Origin: JALOAP01 sp964632355
GTDB lineage: Bacteria > Chloroflexota > Dehalococcoidia > Tepidiformales > Tepidiformaceae
Length of the DNA stretch: 31,501 nucleotides
NCBI GenBank assembly: GCA_964632355.1
Contig: CAZWBW010000024.1
Span: forward strand, 1-31,501
Direction: 5' to 3'
The position numbers and the translations under genes were made by a program. This document shows positions 14,753-21,396 of this stretch, one piece after another. The notes beneath the pieces were generated by a model. The model was not told the origin of the DNA. It did not search any database and worked only from the letters and a program-made list of their open reading frames with translations. The stretch's first letter is position 1. The number at the start of each line of letters is the position of its first letter.

Positions 14753-15223
14753 TCAGGCGGCGGGCGGCGCCGATTCGTGGGAATGCGCGCCACGGGCGGG
14801 CTCAACGACAAGCGGGCGGCCGAGCAAGCGTTCGGCCTCGGCGCGAAGGCTGCGAGCGGGCGGGATGCCGGCCGTTTCGACGAGCCATGCGTGGGCGCCG
14901 CCGGCGTCTTCGAAGACGGCCATTTCGCGCCGCAGGCCGGAGAACCGTACGAGGCGGGTAGCCATGCGCCGCTGAGCCGATGTAACGAGCAGGGCGATGC
15001 GCATGCCGGGCCGGTGGCTCGCGTTCAGTGCCGTCGCGATGAGCAGGAGGCTGCCCGGTCCGCGTTCGATTTTCGTTATGTCGCAGAGTACCGCTCGGAG
15101 GCCGCTGGCTTCCGCGAGCACGGCCGACTGGGAGATGGCGCGCAGGGCTTCGCTGCTTCGAACGCGGCCAGAGAGCTCGACTCTCAGCAACTGGCCGTGC
15201 GTGTCGACGCGAATTGCGTACAT
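14753..15223 (-). CDS. STAS-like (SpoIIAA-type) protein
   Basis: A 156-residue soluble protein. The pattern of strand-helix repeats (LLRVELSGRV, SSEALRAISQSAVLAE, LRAVLCDITKIERGPGSLLLIATAL, RIALLVTSAQRRMATRL, MAVFEDAGGAHAWL) fits a STAS/SpoIIAA-like alpha/beta domain, with a C-terminal tail rich in Ala, Pro and His. The Ser usually phosphorylated in anti-sigma-factor antagonists would lie in IERGPGS. Role therefore uncertain: partner binding or signalling. Start: GGGGAGG lies about 8 bases before the ATG at 15223, better than the longer frame to 15262. It follows the zinc/receiver-like gene by 87 bases on the same strand. Confidence 0.7.
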   Translation of the reverse strand: MYAIRVDTHGQLLRVELSGRVRSSEALRAISQSAVLAEASGLRAVLCDITKIERGPGSLLLIATALNASHRPGMRIALLVTSAQRRMATRLVRFSGLRREMAVFEDAGGAHAWLVETAGIPPARSLRAEAERLLGRPLVVEPARGAHSHESAPPAA

Positions 15224-15310
15224 ACCCGTGCCCTCCCCGGGAGCGGTAGATCCCGCCGCCATGGTCGGCGAGGCGGACTGTGCGAGGCAGTAGGGGAAGG
15301 CCCGATCAGG

Positions 15311-16354
15311 TCATCGAGAAGCGTGTAATCTCGGTGCGTACGAAGCCGGCGCGAGGGGAGTGAGCGCGGCGCGGCCGCCAAGGACCGCCCGGAGACGGCG
15401 TGCGACCGCGGGCAGCCGCGACGCGGGTACGCGCGGGATGAGCAGCAGACGTCCACCGAGCACACCCAGCGTGTCGTAGCCGCGGGAGAAACGCCGGAGC
15501 AGCCACGCGAGTTCGAGGCGATCGACGCCCCGCGCGGGCCTCACTGTGAGGGCCGGCGGCATCGGGTCGAGCGAAGCAAGCACCGGGAGCGCGAACCGGT
15601 AATCCCACTCCTGCGAACGGCCCGCAGCGAGCAACACCCGCGTGAGCGCAGCGGCCACCTGCTGCGGCGTGACGGGAATGGTCAGCCAGTCGACGACGTT
15701 CGGACCGAGTGCGGCGTGGAGGTCGTAGCGGGCGCCAAAGGGCGCCAGCAACACGAGCGGGACATCGCGCTTCGCACCACGCCGGCGGGCAGCCCGCGAC
15801 GGGACTTCGCGGAGGATCACCGAGGGCGTTTCGACCTCGCGCGCGAGCCCCGCGCGGATGGACATGCGGGCGCAGTATTCGAACACCGCAGTGCGGGCCG
15901 CGCCATCGGCGATGTCGACCGCAACGGAGAGCGAGCGGAGGTTCGGGTGGAGCCAATTCCCGTATTCACCGTCGATCTCGCGGGCGGCGAGATTGCGCGC
16001 GGAACGGCCGTCACGCGCGATGCCGGCCAGCCACACATCGCACGAAACACAGAGGCGCAGCGCCGGGAAGGGCAGCCGGCCGCCGCCCTCCAACAGGCAC
16101 TCGATGCGGAGCGGTGGCCCTTCGGACATGCGGCGGCAGATGCGGCACTGGTCGTCGAACAGCAGGTCGCGCCCGTTCGGTGAGGGCGCCGCCACCAGGC
16201 GGGGTGCGCCATCGCGGGCGGCCGCGACGTTGTTGCTCAACCAGCGGAAACACGAAGGACAGACGCCGAGGGACCAGGCTTCGCCCTCATCCTCGAAGAG
16301 CGACCGGATGGTCACAGACGTGAAGGCGGCACGGCAACACTGGCAGAGGTCCAT
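15311..16354 (-). CDS. Protein with two four-Cys zinc sites and a receiver-like C-terminal half
   Basis: A 347-residue protein I cannot name. The N-terminal half has four CxxC pairs: C4/C7, C32/C35, C70/C73 and C102/C105, which would make two structural zinc sites. From about residue 150 the segments SVAVDIADGAARTAVFEYCAR, VPLVLLAPFGARYDLHAAL and VVDWLTIPVTPQQVAAALTRVL follow the beta4-alpha4-beta5-alpha5 outline of a response-regulator receiver (compare xxPVIVLTA...ALxxGAxDYLxKPFxxxEL), but no phospho-acceptor Asp is seen. A third, Arg/Leu-rich region (about 270-347) is C-terminal. Possibly a signalling scaffold. Start ATG 16354. Neighbours on the same strand: a methyltransferase 39 bases upstream and a STAS-like gene downstream. 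Confidence 0.7.
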   Translation of the reverse strand: MDLCQCCRAAFTSVTIRSLFEDEGEAWSLGVCPSCFRWLSNNVAAARDGAPRLVAAPSPNGRDLLFDDQCRICRRMSEGPPLRIECLLEGGGRLPFPALRLCVSCDVWLAGIARDGRSARNLAAREIDGEYGNWLHPNLRSLSVAVDIADGAARTAVFEYCARMSIRAGLAREVETPSVILREVPSRAARRRGAKRDVPLVLLAPFGARYDLHAALGPNVVDWLTIPVTPQQVAAALTRVLLAAGRSQEWDYRFALPVLASLDPMPPALTVRPARGVDRLELAWLLRRFSRGYDTLGVLGGRLLLIPRVPASRLPAVARRLRAVLGGRAALTPLAPASYAPRLHASR

Positions 16355-16393
16355 GCCGCGATCATCGAACCGGTCGGCGGGCGGCTGAACGGA

Positions 16394-17005
16394 TCAGCGA
16401 ATGCGGGTCGCAATTACGCGGTCGAGCCCGGGTGCGAACCAGGGCGCGACACGCGGATCGGCGGCGAGCCGCTGCAGGAGGCCACCTTCGGCGGCGGCGA
16501 TGTTCGGCACGCGCTCCTCGGGCGGGATGCGCAGGATGAGCGAGCCACCGGTTCGCAGCAGCCGCACGAGGTCCTCGTAGATCTTCGAGAGCGAGGCGAG
16601 TCCGCGGTGCGCGACGATGAGGTCGTATGGGCCACTCAGCGCCGGGACCACGTTCAGCGGCGACGCCGAGTAGACACGGACTACCTGTTCGAAGGCGTAG
16701 AGGCGGGCGAGCTTCTCGATGTTCTCGGCGTGTACGGGGTCGGGTTCGACGGCTTCGAGGCGGCCGGTTCGCCCGAAGGCGCTGGCGATATGCAGCGTGG
16801 CCTCGCCCAGCCCGGCGAAGAGCTCGAGCACATAGGTCGAGTGGGTGGCTCGCGTCAGGACTTCGACCTCGCGGAGCTCGACGGGAGTGAGCGGCTCGAG
16901 CCCGCAGCCGTGCGAGGCAGCGTGGGCCGCGACATCGTCCCGGAGTGCGAACCGGGTGCCACGGCGAGCAGTGAGCGAGGTAGCAGCGTCAGCGGGAATG
17001 GTCAC
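16394..17005 (-). CDS. Class I SAM-dependent methyltransferase
   Basis: A 203-residue Rossmann-fold methyltransferase. Motif I VLELFAGLGEATLHIA (about 59-74) binds S-adenosylmethionine; LEAVEPDP supplies the acidic ribose ligand, and YDLIVAHRGLASLSKIYEDLVRLLRTGGSLIL is the motif IV to VI region. The arrangement is closest to COG4122-type O-methyltransferases, but the substrate is unknown. The GTG at 17005 is the start; TACAAT at about 17010-17015 on the minus strand ends only a few bases earlier, so a leaderless transcript is possible. The exonuclease-fold gene ends 36 bases upstream. Confidence 0.8.
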   Translation of the reverse strand: MTIPADAATSLTARRGTRFALRDDVAAHAASHGCGLEPLTPVELREVEVLTRATHSTYVLELFAGLGEATLHIASAFGRTGRLEAVEPDPVHAENIEKLARLYAFEQVVRVYSASPLNVVPALSGPYDLIVAHRGLASLSKIYEDLVRLLRTGGSLILRIPPEERVPNIAAAEGGLLQRLAADPRVAPWFAPGLDRVIATRIR

Positions 17006-17041
17006 GATGTCATTGTAGCCCCGCGAGGGCCAGCCTCCTCG

Positions 17042-17782
17042 TCACATCACCACGTCGGCGACGAGCGCGAAGTGGTCGCTGGGGTAGAGTGACGGGTCTT
17101 CGGGGTGTGGGCGATTCGCCGCGAGTTTCGCGGTCCGGGCTCGGATCTCGCCCGAGAGCCAGATGTAGTCGACGCAGGCTGGCTCGCCGTCCTCCGTGGG
17201 CGGCGTAGTGGCGGGCGGTTCGGCCCCGTTCGCTTCGGCGAACGCGGACCGGTACCCGGCCTGCTGCATCGCGGCGTAGGCGGGCTCGGCCGGGGGCCCG
17301 TTGAAGTCGCCGAGCACGATGGTCGCGGAGGCCGCCGGCGCGGCGGCCATCCAGTCGCAGATGGCGCGAACCTGTTCGAGCCGGACTTCGGGCCGGGCGG
17401 GCACGTGATAGAGGTGCGTGTTCGCGAACCAGAGCGTGCGGTTGCCGGGCAGCGCGACGAGGATACGGTGGGCCGGGCGGCCGTGCGACAGGGGCAGCAC
17501 TTCGTGCAGCAGCACCTCGCCAATCCCGGCGAGGATAGCGGCGCCGTATTCGGGGTAGCTGCCATAGCGGGCGTCGAAGCTGCGGAGGCGGTGCTCTCCC
17601 GCAGCGGCGGCGAGAAGGTCGTCCTGCCGCTCGCCTTCGAGGCGAACCTCCTGCAAGCCGACAAGGTCGGCGGAGAGCGCCGCGAACGCGGCGACGAGCA
17701 GCGGCTTCCGCTCGGGATAGCGGTCGGCGTCGTTCCGGATGTTGAACGTGGCGATGCGGAAGCCGTACTCAGGCCTGGCCAT
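17042..17782 (-). CDS. Endonuclease/exonuclease/phosphatase-fold hydrolase
   Basis: A 246-residue metal-dependent phosphodiesterase of the EEP superfamily. The full set of motifs is present: FNIRNDADRY (Asn near residue 12), LQEVR (metal-binding Glu, about 43), NTHLYHVP (about 123), GDFNGPP (about 160) and PSDHFALVADV at the end (catalytic Asp-His). Substrates in the family range from DNA to phosphoinositides and sphingomyelin; this one is unassigned, and no signal peptide is seen, so it is probably cytoplasmic. The ATG at 17782 overlaps the last codons of the upstream DsbA/FrnE-like gene by 14 bases, so the two are likely translated together. Confidence 0.88.
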   Translation of the reverse strand: MARPEYGFRIATFNIRNDADRYPERKPLLVAAFAALSADLVGLQEVRLEGERQDDLLAAAAGEHRLRSFDARYGSYPEYGAAILAGIGEVLLHEVLPLSHGRPAHRILVALPGNRTLWFANTHLYHVPARPEVRLEQVRAICDWMAAAPAASATIVLGDFNGPPAEPAYAAMQQAGYRSAFAEANGAEPPATTPPTEDGEPACVDYIWLSGEIRARTAKLAANRPHPEDPSLYPSDHFALVADVVM

Positions 17783-18404
17783 CGGCGGTTTTGCGCCTGG
17801 CGCCCAGGCGTTCGAGGACGTTGATGTAGACGTCGAGGTCCTGCGCACCGGTGAGGACGAAGCGGTCGTCGAAGATCATCGTGGGAGTGCTGGTTGCGCC
17901 CTGCTGGCGGGCGTGCGCGGTTGCGTAGTCGATGAGCGCGGCATAGCGGCCGAGGGCGACTTCGGTGCGCCATTCGTCGGCATCGAGCCCAAGTTTGGTT
18001 GCGAGTTCGGCCAAAACTTCGGGGTCGCCGATGTTGCGCGCCTCGACGAAGTAGGCGCGGAAGAGCGCTTCGTGCGCGTCGTCGAAGCGGCCGCGGTCGC
18101 GAGCGAACTCGGCGAATTCGAGCGCCCGGTGCGAGTTCGCGACGATGCGGTTCGATGCGAGTTCAATGCCGGCCTCGCGGGCGTACGCCTTCAGGTGGTC
18201 GCGGTACTCCTGGGTTCGCCGCGAGGGCGCAATGATCTCGTCCACGTGCCTTCCTCCTGGCGGCGTTTCGGGGTGCAGTTCGAACGGCCACCAGGTGACG
18301 GACACATCGAACAACTCCTGGAACTGCGCCACCCGACGGGCAGCGATGTAGCACCAGGGTCAGACGTAGTCGCTGATAACGATGACCTTCATGGGGTCGG
18401 GCAT
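17769..18404 (-). CDS. DsbA/FrnE-family oxidoreductase, probable selenoprotein (in-frame UGA in active site)
   Basis: A thioredoxin-fold thiol oxidoreductase of the FrnE/DsbA family, about 211 residues, with one in-frame UGA at 18362-18360. Reading through it the N-terminus is MPDPMKVIVISDYV-U-PWCYIAARRVAQFQELF, so the UGA stands exactly at the first Cys of the CPWC redox motif; the rest (WWPFELHPETP, ATSTPTMIFDDRFVLTGAQ with the cis-Pro loop) is intact and continues to a normal stop. ATG 18404 has GGAG nine bases upstream; ATG 18392 is an alternative. Without recoding, gene calling would start at the GTG at 18332 and lose the active site. Alternatives: a TGC to TGA mutation or sequencing error. 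No sel genes are in the window. Confidence 0.8.
18327..18345 (-). promoter_or_regulatory. Candidate bacterial SECIS hairpin
   Basis: On the minus strand CGCTGCCC-GTC-GGGTGGCG: an 8-bp stem (two G.U pairs) with a 3-base loop starting with G. The loop begins 23 bases after the UGA, and a G at the start of the apical loop near 20 bases downstream is the known pattern of bacterial SECIS elements that bind SelB. It is inside the coding sequence, as expected. The overall GC content makes such hairpins common, so this supports but does not prove recoding. Confidence 0.5.
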
Positions 18405-18447
18405 GGAGCCATTCTCCGCACCGGAGCCCGCGCTGTCGACGTGTTGG

Positions 18448-19266
18448 CTAGACACCGGCCCGGCGAAGCGCCTCGACGATGCGATTTCCGACTTCGGCGG
18501 GCGCGTCCATTTCGACGGTCATGATGGCGACGCCATCGACGATGTCGCTGGACGCGAGGGCCTGCAGGAGTTCATCGAACGCGGCCCAGGCAGACTCTTC
18601 GCCCTCGTCGATGCGGGCACGGTAGCGTTCGGGCAGGGTGAGCTTCAGGCGGCCGGAGATGCGGTCGGCGGCCTCGGGTGTGAGCAGCGGCATGGCCATC
18701 GGCACAATGCCCACCGAGGGATCGCGCTCGCGGATGGCCTCGGCGAACGGGCGCAGGCGTTCGAGATCGAACACCGGCTGCGTCTGAACGTAGGTTGCGC
18801 CCGCAGCGAGCTTGGGGAACAGGTTGCGAAGCACGGCGGCACGATCGGGCACGTACTGGTTCAGCGTGGCGCCGATGGTTACGCCGGGGATGTGTTCGGC
18901 GGCGAGGGCAACGGTCTCCCGGATGGTGAGCGTATCCGGGGGATCGGCGGCGGGGTGTTCGCCGCGAATGACCAGCACCTGGCGAATGCCGATGGTCGCC
19001 GCGCGCTTGAGGTCCGCGATGATGTCGTCGCGGGAGCGGCCACGGGTGACGAGGTGCCAGACAGGGTGCAACCCGGCGGCGAGGAGTTCGGCGGATGCAT
19101 CGAGCGACGACTGGCGGTTGGGGCGCTGGATGACGTTGATCGCGCAGGCAGCGTCGCCCAGGAGGCGGGCGCGCCGGAAGAGAACCTTCGGGAGCGGCCG
19201 CTGAGGTGGCGTGATCTCGAGGGCCACCGGGAACGTCCGGGCGGCCAGCCGTTCAGGGAAGCTCAT
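18448..19266 (-). CDS. metF: Methylenetetrahydrofolate reductase
   Basis: A 272-residue flavoenzyme that reduces 5,10-methylene-THF to 5-methyl-THF for methionine synthesis or one-carbon flow. The strand with the catalytic Glu is VALEITPPQ (Glu17; compare FEFFPP in E. coli). GIRQVLVIRGEHP and IGATLNQYVPD fill the usual folate/FAD loops, and GATYVQTQPVFDLERL is the conserved QPxFD box. VPMAMPLLTPEAADRI and the acidic C-terminal ETMF-like segment also fit. Slightly shorter than E. coli MetF (296). No clear ribosome-binding site before ATG 19266. A GC hairpin 20 bases upstream separates it from the peptide-transport permease genes; it runs into the DsbA/FrnE gene 43 bases downstream. Confidence 0.9.
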   Translation of the reverse strand: MSFPERLAARTFPVALEITPPQRPLPKVLFRRARLLGDAACAINVIQRPNRQSSLDASAELLAAGLHPVWHLVTRGRSRDDIIADLKRAATIGIRQVLVIRGEHPAADPPDTLTIRETVALAAEHIPGVTIGATLNQYVPDRAAVLRNLFPKLAAGATYVQTQPVFDLERLRPFAEAIRERDPSVGIVPMAMPLLTPEAADRISGRLKLTLPERYRARIDEGEESAWAAFDELLQALASSDIVDGVAIMTVEMDAPAEVGNRIVEALRRAGV

Positions 19267-19286
19267 GGGCCACAGCGTGGGGGGAA

Positions 19287-19312
19287 GGCGCCGGCTGTGT
19301 CCAGCCGGCGCC
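19287..19312 (-). terminator. GC hairpin between peptide-permease gene and metF
   Basis: GGCGCCGGCTG, loop TGTC, CAGCCGGCGCC: a perfect 11-bp stem, 11 bases after the permease stop on the minus strand. Only TT follows before a C run, so termination may be partial and some read-through into metF is likely. Confidence 0.6.
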
Positions 19313-19323
19313 GCAACACCAGC

Positions 19324-20373
19324 CTAGCCGAAGCTGCCGCGAGCACCGCGAAGCCGCGGGTCGAGCAGGTCGCGCAGAGCGTCGCCCAGCATGTTGAAGC
19401 TGAAGACGGCGAGCGCGATGGCGATGCCCGGCCAGATAACGGGGAGCGGCTGCGTGCTCGCGTTGGCAGTGGCGAGCTGCAGCATCTGGCCCCACGAGGG
19501 ATGGCGCGGGTCGGTGTCGCCGAGGCCGAGGTAGCTGAGCGCGGCCTCGGTGATGATGATGCCGCCAAGCGCGATCGTGGCCTGCACCATGAGTGGCCCG
19601 AAAATGTTCGGGATGATGTGGCGCAGCATGATGCGCATGTGGCTGGCGCCGAGCACGGTGGCGGCTTCCAGGTACTGAGCCGAGCGCACCCCGATGACGG
19701 CAGCGCGAATGACGCGCGAACCGGAGGCGCCACCGAGGATGCCGAGGATGATCACGAGCTTGAAGTTCGTGATGCCGGGGTTATCGAGCGGGAGGCGACC
19801 ATCGATGTCCCACCCACCGATGAGCGTCGGCAGCGACACCAGCACGACAAGCGGCGGGAGCGCCATGATGGCGTCGACCACGCGCTGGAGCACCGTATCG
19901 ACCGTGCCGCCGAAGTACGCGGTGAGCACACCGACGACGAGCGCGATGAGCGAGCTGATGAACACCGCGCCGAGGCCGACGTACATCGCGACGCGCGCGC
20001 CCCAGACGAGGCGGCTGTAGATATCGCGGCCGAGTTGGTCGGTGCCGAGCGGAATGGACAGGTCACCTTCGACCACGCGCCCGCCCCGCGGCAGCAGCGG
20101 ATCCTCCTCGCGAATGGTGGGGCAGAGCGGCGTATCGACGGGGCCAAGGCAGTACTTTTGGAAGCGTTCGCCGGCGTTTGCTTCGGGTGCGTGGGTGGCG
20201 AATACACCCGGGAACATGGCGACGATGACCATCGCCACCAGGACGATGAGGCCGAAGAAGCCGAGCGGCTTCCTTCGAGCCAGGGTCAGCAGGAATCCAA
20301 GGAAACGTGCCCCGGCGGAACGCCCCCGCTCCTGTGGTACGCCGAGGGAACCAGCGGTTGCGACTTCGGCCAC
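19324..20373 (-). CDS. dppC: Peptide/dipeptide ABC transporter permease (DppC/OppC family)
   Basis: A 349-residue inner-membrane permease. N-terminal span LGFFGLIVLVAMVIVAM (about 37-53), then an external loop of about 80 residues with two Cys (KYCLGPVDTPLCP), longer than usual. PLGTDQLGRDIYSRLVWGARVAMYVG is the classic DppC start of the transport domain. The cytoplasmic EAA-type loop is EAATVLGASHMRIMLRHIIPNIFGPLM, contacting the ATPase. SYLGLGDTDPRHPSWGQML and DALRDLLDPRLRG are the usual end motifs. It starts with GTG at 20373, two bases after the dppB stop; the ribosome-binding site AGGAGG is formed by the last two Arg codons of dppB. The ATPase genes (dppD/dppF) are not in the window. Confidence 0.92.
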   Translation of the reverse strand: MAEVATAGSLGVPQERGRSAGARFLGFLLTLARRKPLGFFGLIVLVAMVIVAMFPGVFATHAPEANAGERFQKYCLGPVDTPLCPTIREEDPLLPRGGRVVEGDLSIPLGTDQLGRDIYSRLVWGARVAMYVGLGAVFISSLIALVVGVLTAYFGGTVDTVLQRVVDAIMALPPLVVLVSLPTLIGGWDIDGRLPLDNPGITNFKLVIILGILGGASGSRVIRAAVIGVRSAQYLEAATVLGASHMRIMLRHIIPNIFGPLMVQATIALGGIIITEAALSYLGLGDTDPRHPSWGQMLQLATANASTQPLPVIWPGIAIALAVFSFNMLGDALRDLLDPRLRGARGSFG

Positions 20374-20375
20374 AG

Positions 20376-21323
20376 TTACCTCCTGGCCCTTGGGTCGAGC
20401 ACGGTGTAGCTGATATCGACGACAAGGTTGATAAGAACGACGGCGAGCGCGAAGAAGAGCGTCGCGCCCTGGACGGGTGCGAAGTCCCGCTGGATCACCG
20501 AGAAGACGAGCCAGGAGCCAAGCCCGGGCAGGTTAAAGATCCCCTCGAAGATGACGGTGCCGCCAACCAGGAGGGCCATCGAAAGGCCGAGGACGGTCAC
20601 CACCGGCAGGAGCGCATTCTTCAGCGCGTGCCGGAAGATGACGACCCGTTCGCGCAGGCCCTTGGCCCAGGCGGTGCGGATGTAGTCCTGGCGGAGTACA
20701 TCGAGCATCATCGTGCGGCTGTACCGCATGACCTGGGCGGCGGTCGCCAGCGAGAGGATGAACGCGGGCAGCACCATCTGCTGGAAGTTGCTCCAGGGGT
20801 CTTCGGTGATGCCCGTGTAGTTGATGGGCGGGATCCAGTCGAGGTAGTACGCGGTGAGCGCCAGCAGGACCGACGCGATCAGGAAGCCGGGCACGGAGAG
20901 CCCGAAGATCGCGATTCCACGGAGGACATAGTCGGGCCAGCGGTCCTGCCGCATCGCGGAGTAGACGCCGATCGGCACGCCGATGATGACCGAGAAGACC
21001 ACCGCGAGCAGCGAAAGTTCGAGGGTGACGGCGATCTTCGGGCCCATCTCTTCGAGGACCGGCTTGAAGCTGATCGCCGAGCGGCCCCAGTCGCCGGTCA
21101 TCAGGTCGCCGAGGTAGCGGATGTACTCCAGGTAGAACGGCTGATCGAGCCCGTATTCGGCGCGCACGTTGTCGGCTGCCTGGGAGTTGGGGTCGTAGCC
21201 CTCGCCAAGGCGCGCGGCCACCACCGACTCCGGGTCGAGCCGAATCATGCTGAAAACGACGAACGTCACGACCAGGAGCGTCGGTATGGCCAGGAGGATA
21301 CGACGCAATATGAACTGATACAT
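20376..21323 (-). CDS. dppB: Peptide/dipeptide ABC transporter permease (DppB/OppB family)
   Basis: A 315-residue inner-membrane permease with six predicted spans. It starts MYQFILRRILLAIPTLLVVTF, the typical DppB N-terminus, then GLDQPFYLEYIRYLGDLMTGDWGRS, and the EAA loop YIRTAWAKGLRERVVIFRHALKNALLPVVT. It ends VDISYTVLDPRARR, as in the family. With dppC it forms the membrane channel for peptides or related substrates such as nickel chelates. CGGAG lies nine bases upstream of ATG 21323. A strong hairpin stands between it and the binding-protein gene, so it is likely made in lower amounts than the binding protein. Confidence 0.93.
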   Translation of the reverse strand: MYQFILRRILLAIPTLLVVTFVVFSMIRLDPESVVAARLGEGYDPNSQAADNVRAEYGLDQPFYLEYIRYLGDLMTGDWGRSAISFKPVLEEMGPKIAVTLELSLLAVVFSVIIGVPIGVYSAMRQDRWPDYVLRGIAIFGLSVPGFLIASVLLALTAYYLDWIPPINYTGITEDPWSNFQQMVLPAFILSLATAAQVMRYSRTMMLDVLRQDYIRTAWAKGLRERVVIFRHALKNALLPVVTVLGLSMALLVGGTVIFEGIFNLPGLGSWLVFSVIQRDFAPVQGATLFFALAVVLINLVVDISYTVLDPRARR

Positions 21324-21348
21324 GGTCGGTACTCCGGGGAAGCAGAAA

Positions 21349-21382
21349 GGGGGTGGGCGCAGGGAGCGCTGCGCCCACCCCC
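21349..21382 (-). terminator. Strong hairpin between binding-protein and permease genes
   Basis: GGGGGTGGGCGCA, an 8-base loop, TGCGCCCACCCCC: a perfect 13-bp stem followed on the minus strand by TTTCTGCTT. It sits 14 bases after the binding-protein stop and 25 bases before the dppB start, the usual place for partial termination in ABC-transporter operons. Confidence 0.75.
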
Positions 21383-21396
21383 TGTTGGCTGCGAAG

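Noticed and set aside
17769..18332. DsbA-like gene as a 187-residue protein starting at GTG 18332
   Set aside because: This start removes the first strand and the whole CxxC active site that the same frame encodes just upstream, and it has no ribosome-binding site; the longer form through UGA explains the sequence better.
18382..20409. A 675-codon open frame on the plus strand, antisense to dppC, metF and the DsbA-like gene
   Set aside because: Its translation is Arg/Gly/Glu/Asp-rich without domain signs, and it mirrors the minus-strand genes that carry clear family motifs. Such long antisense frames are expected at this GC content. The same holds for plus-strand frames at 13525-14742 and 28112-30091.
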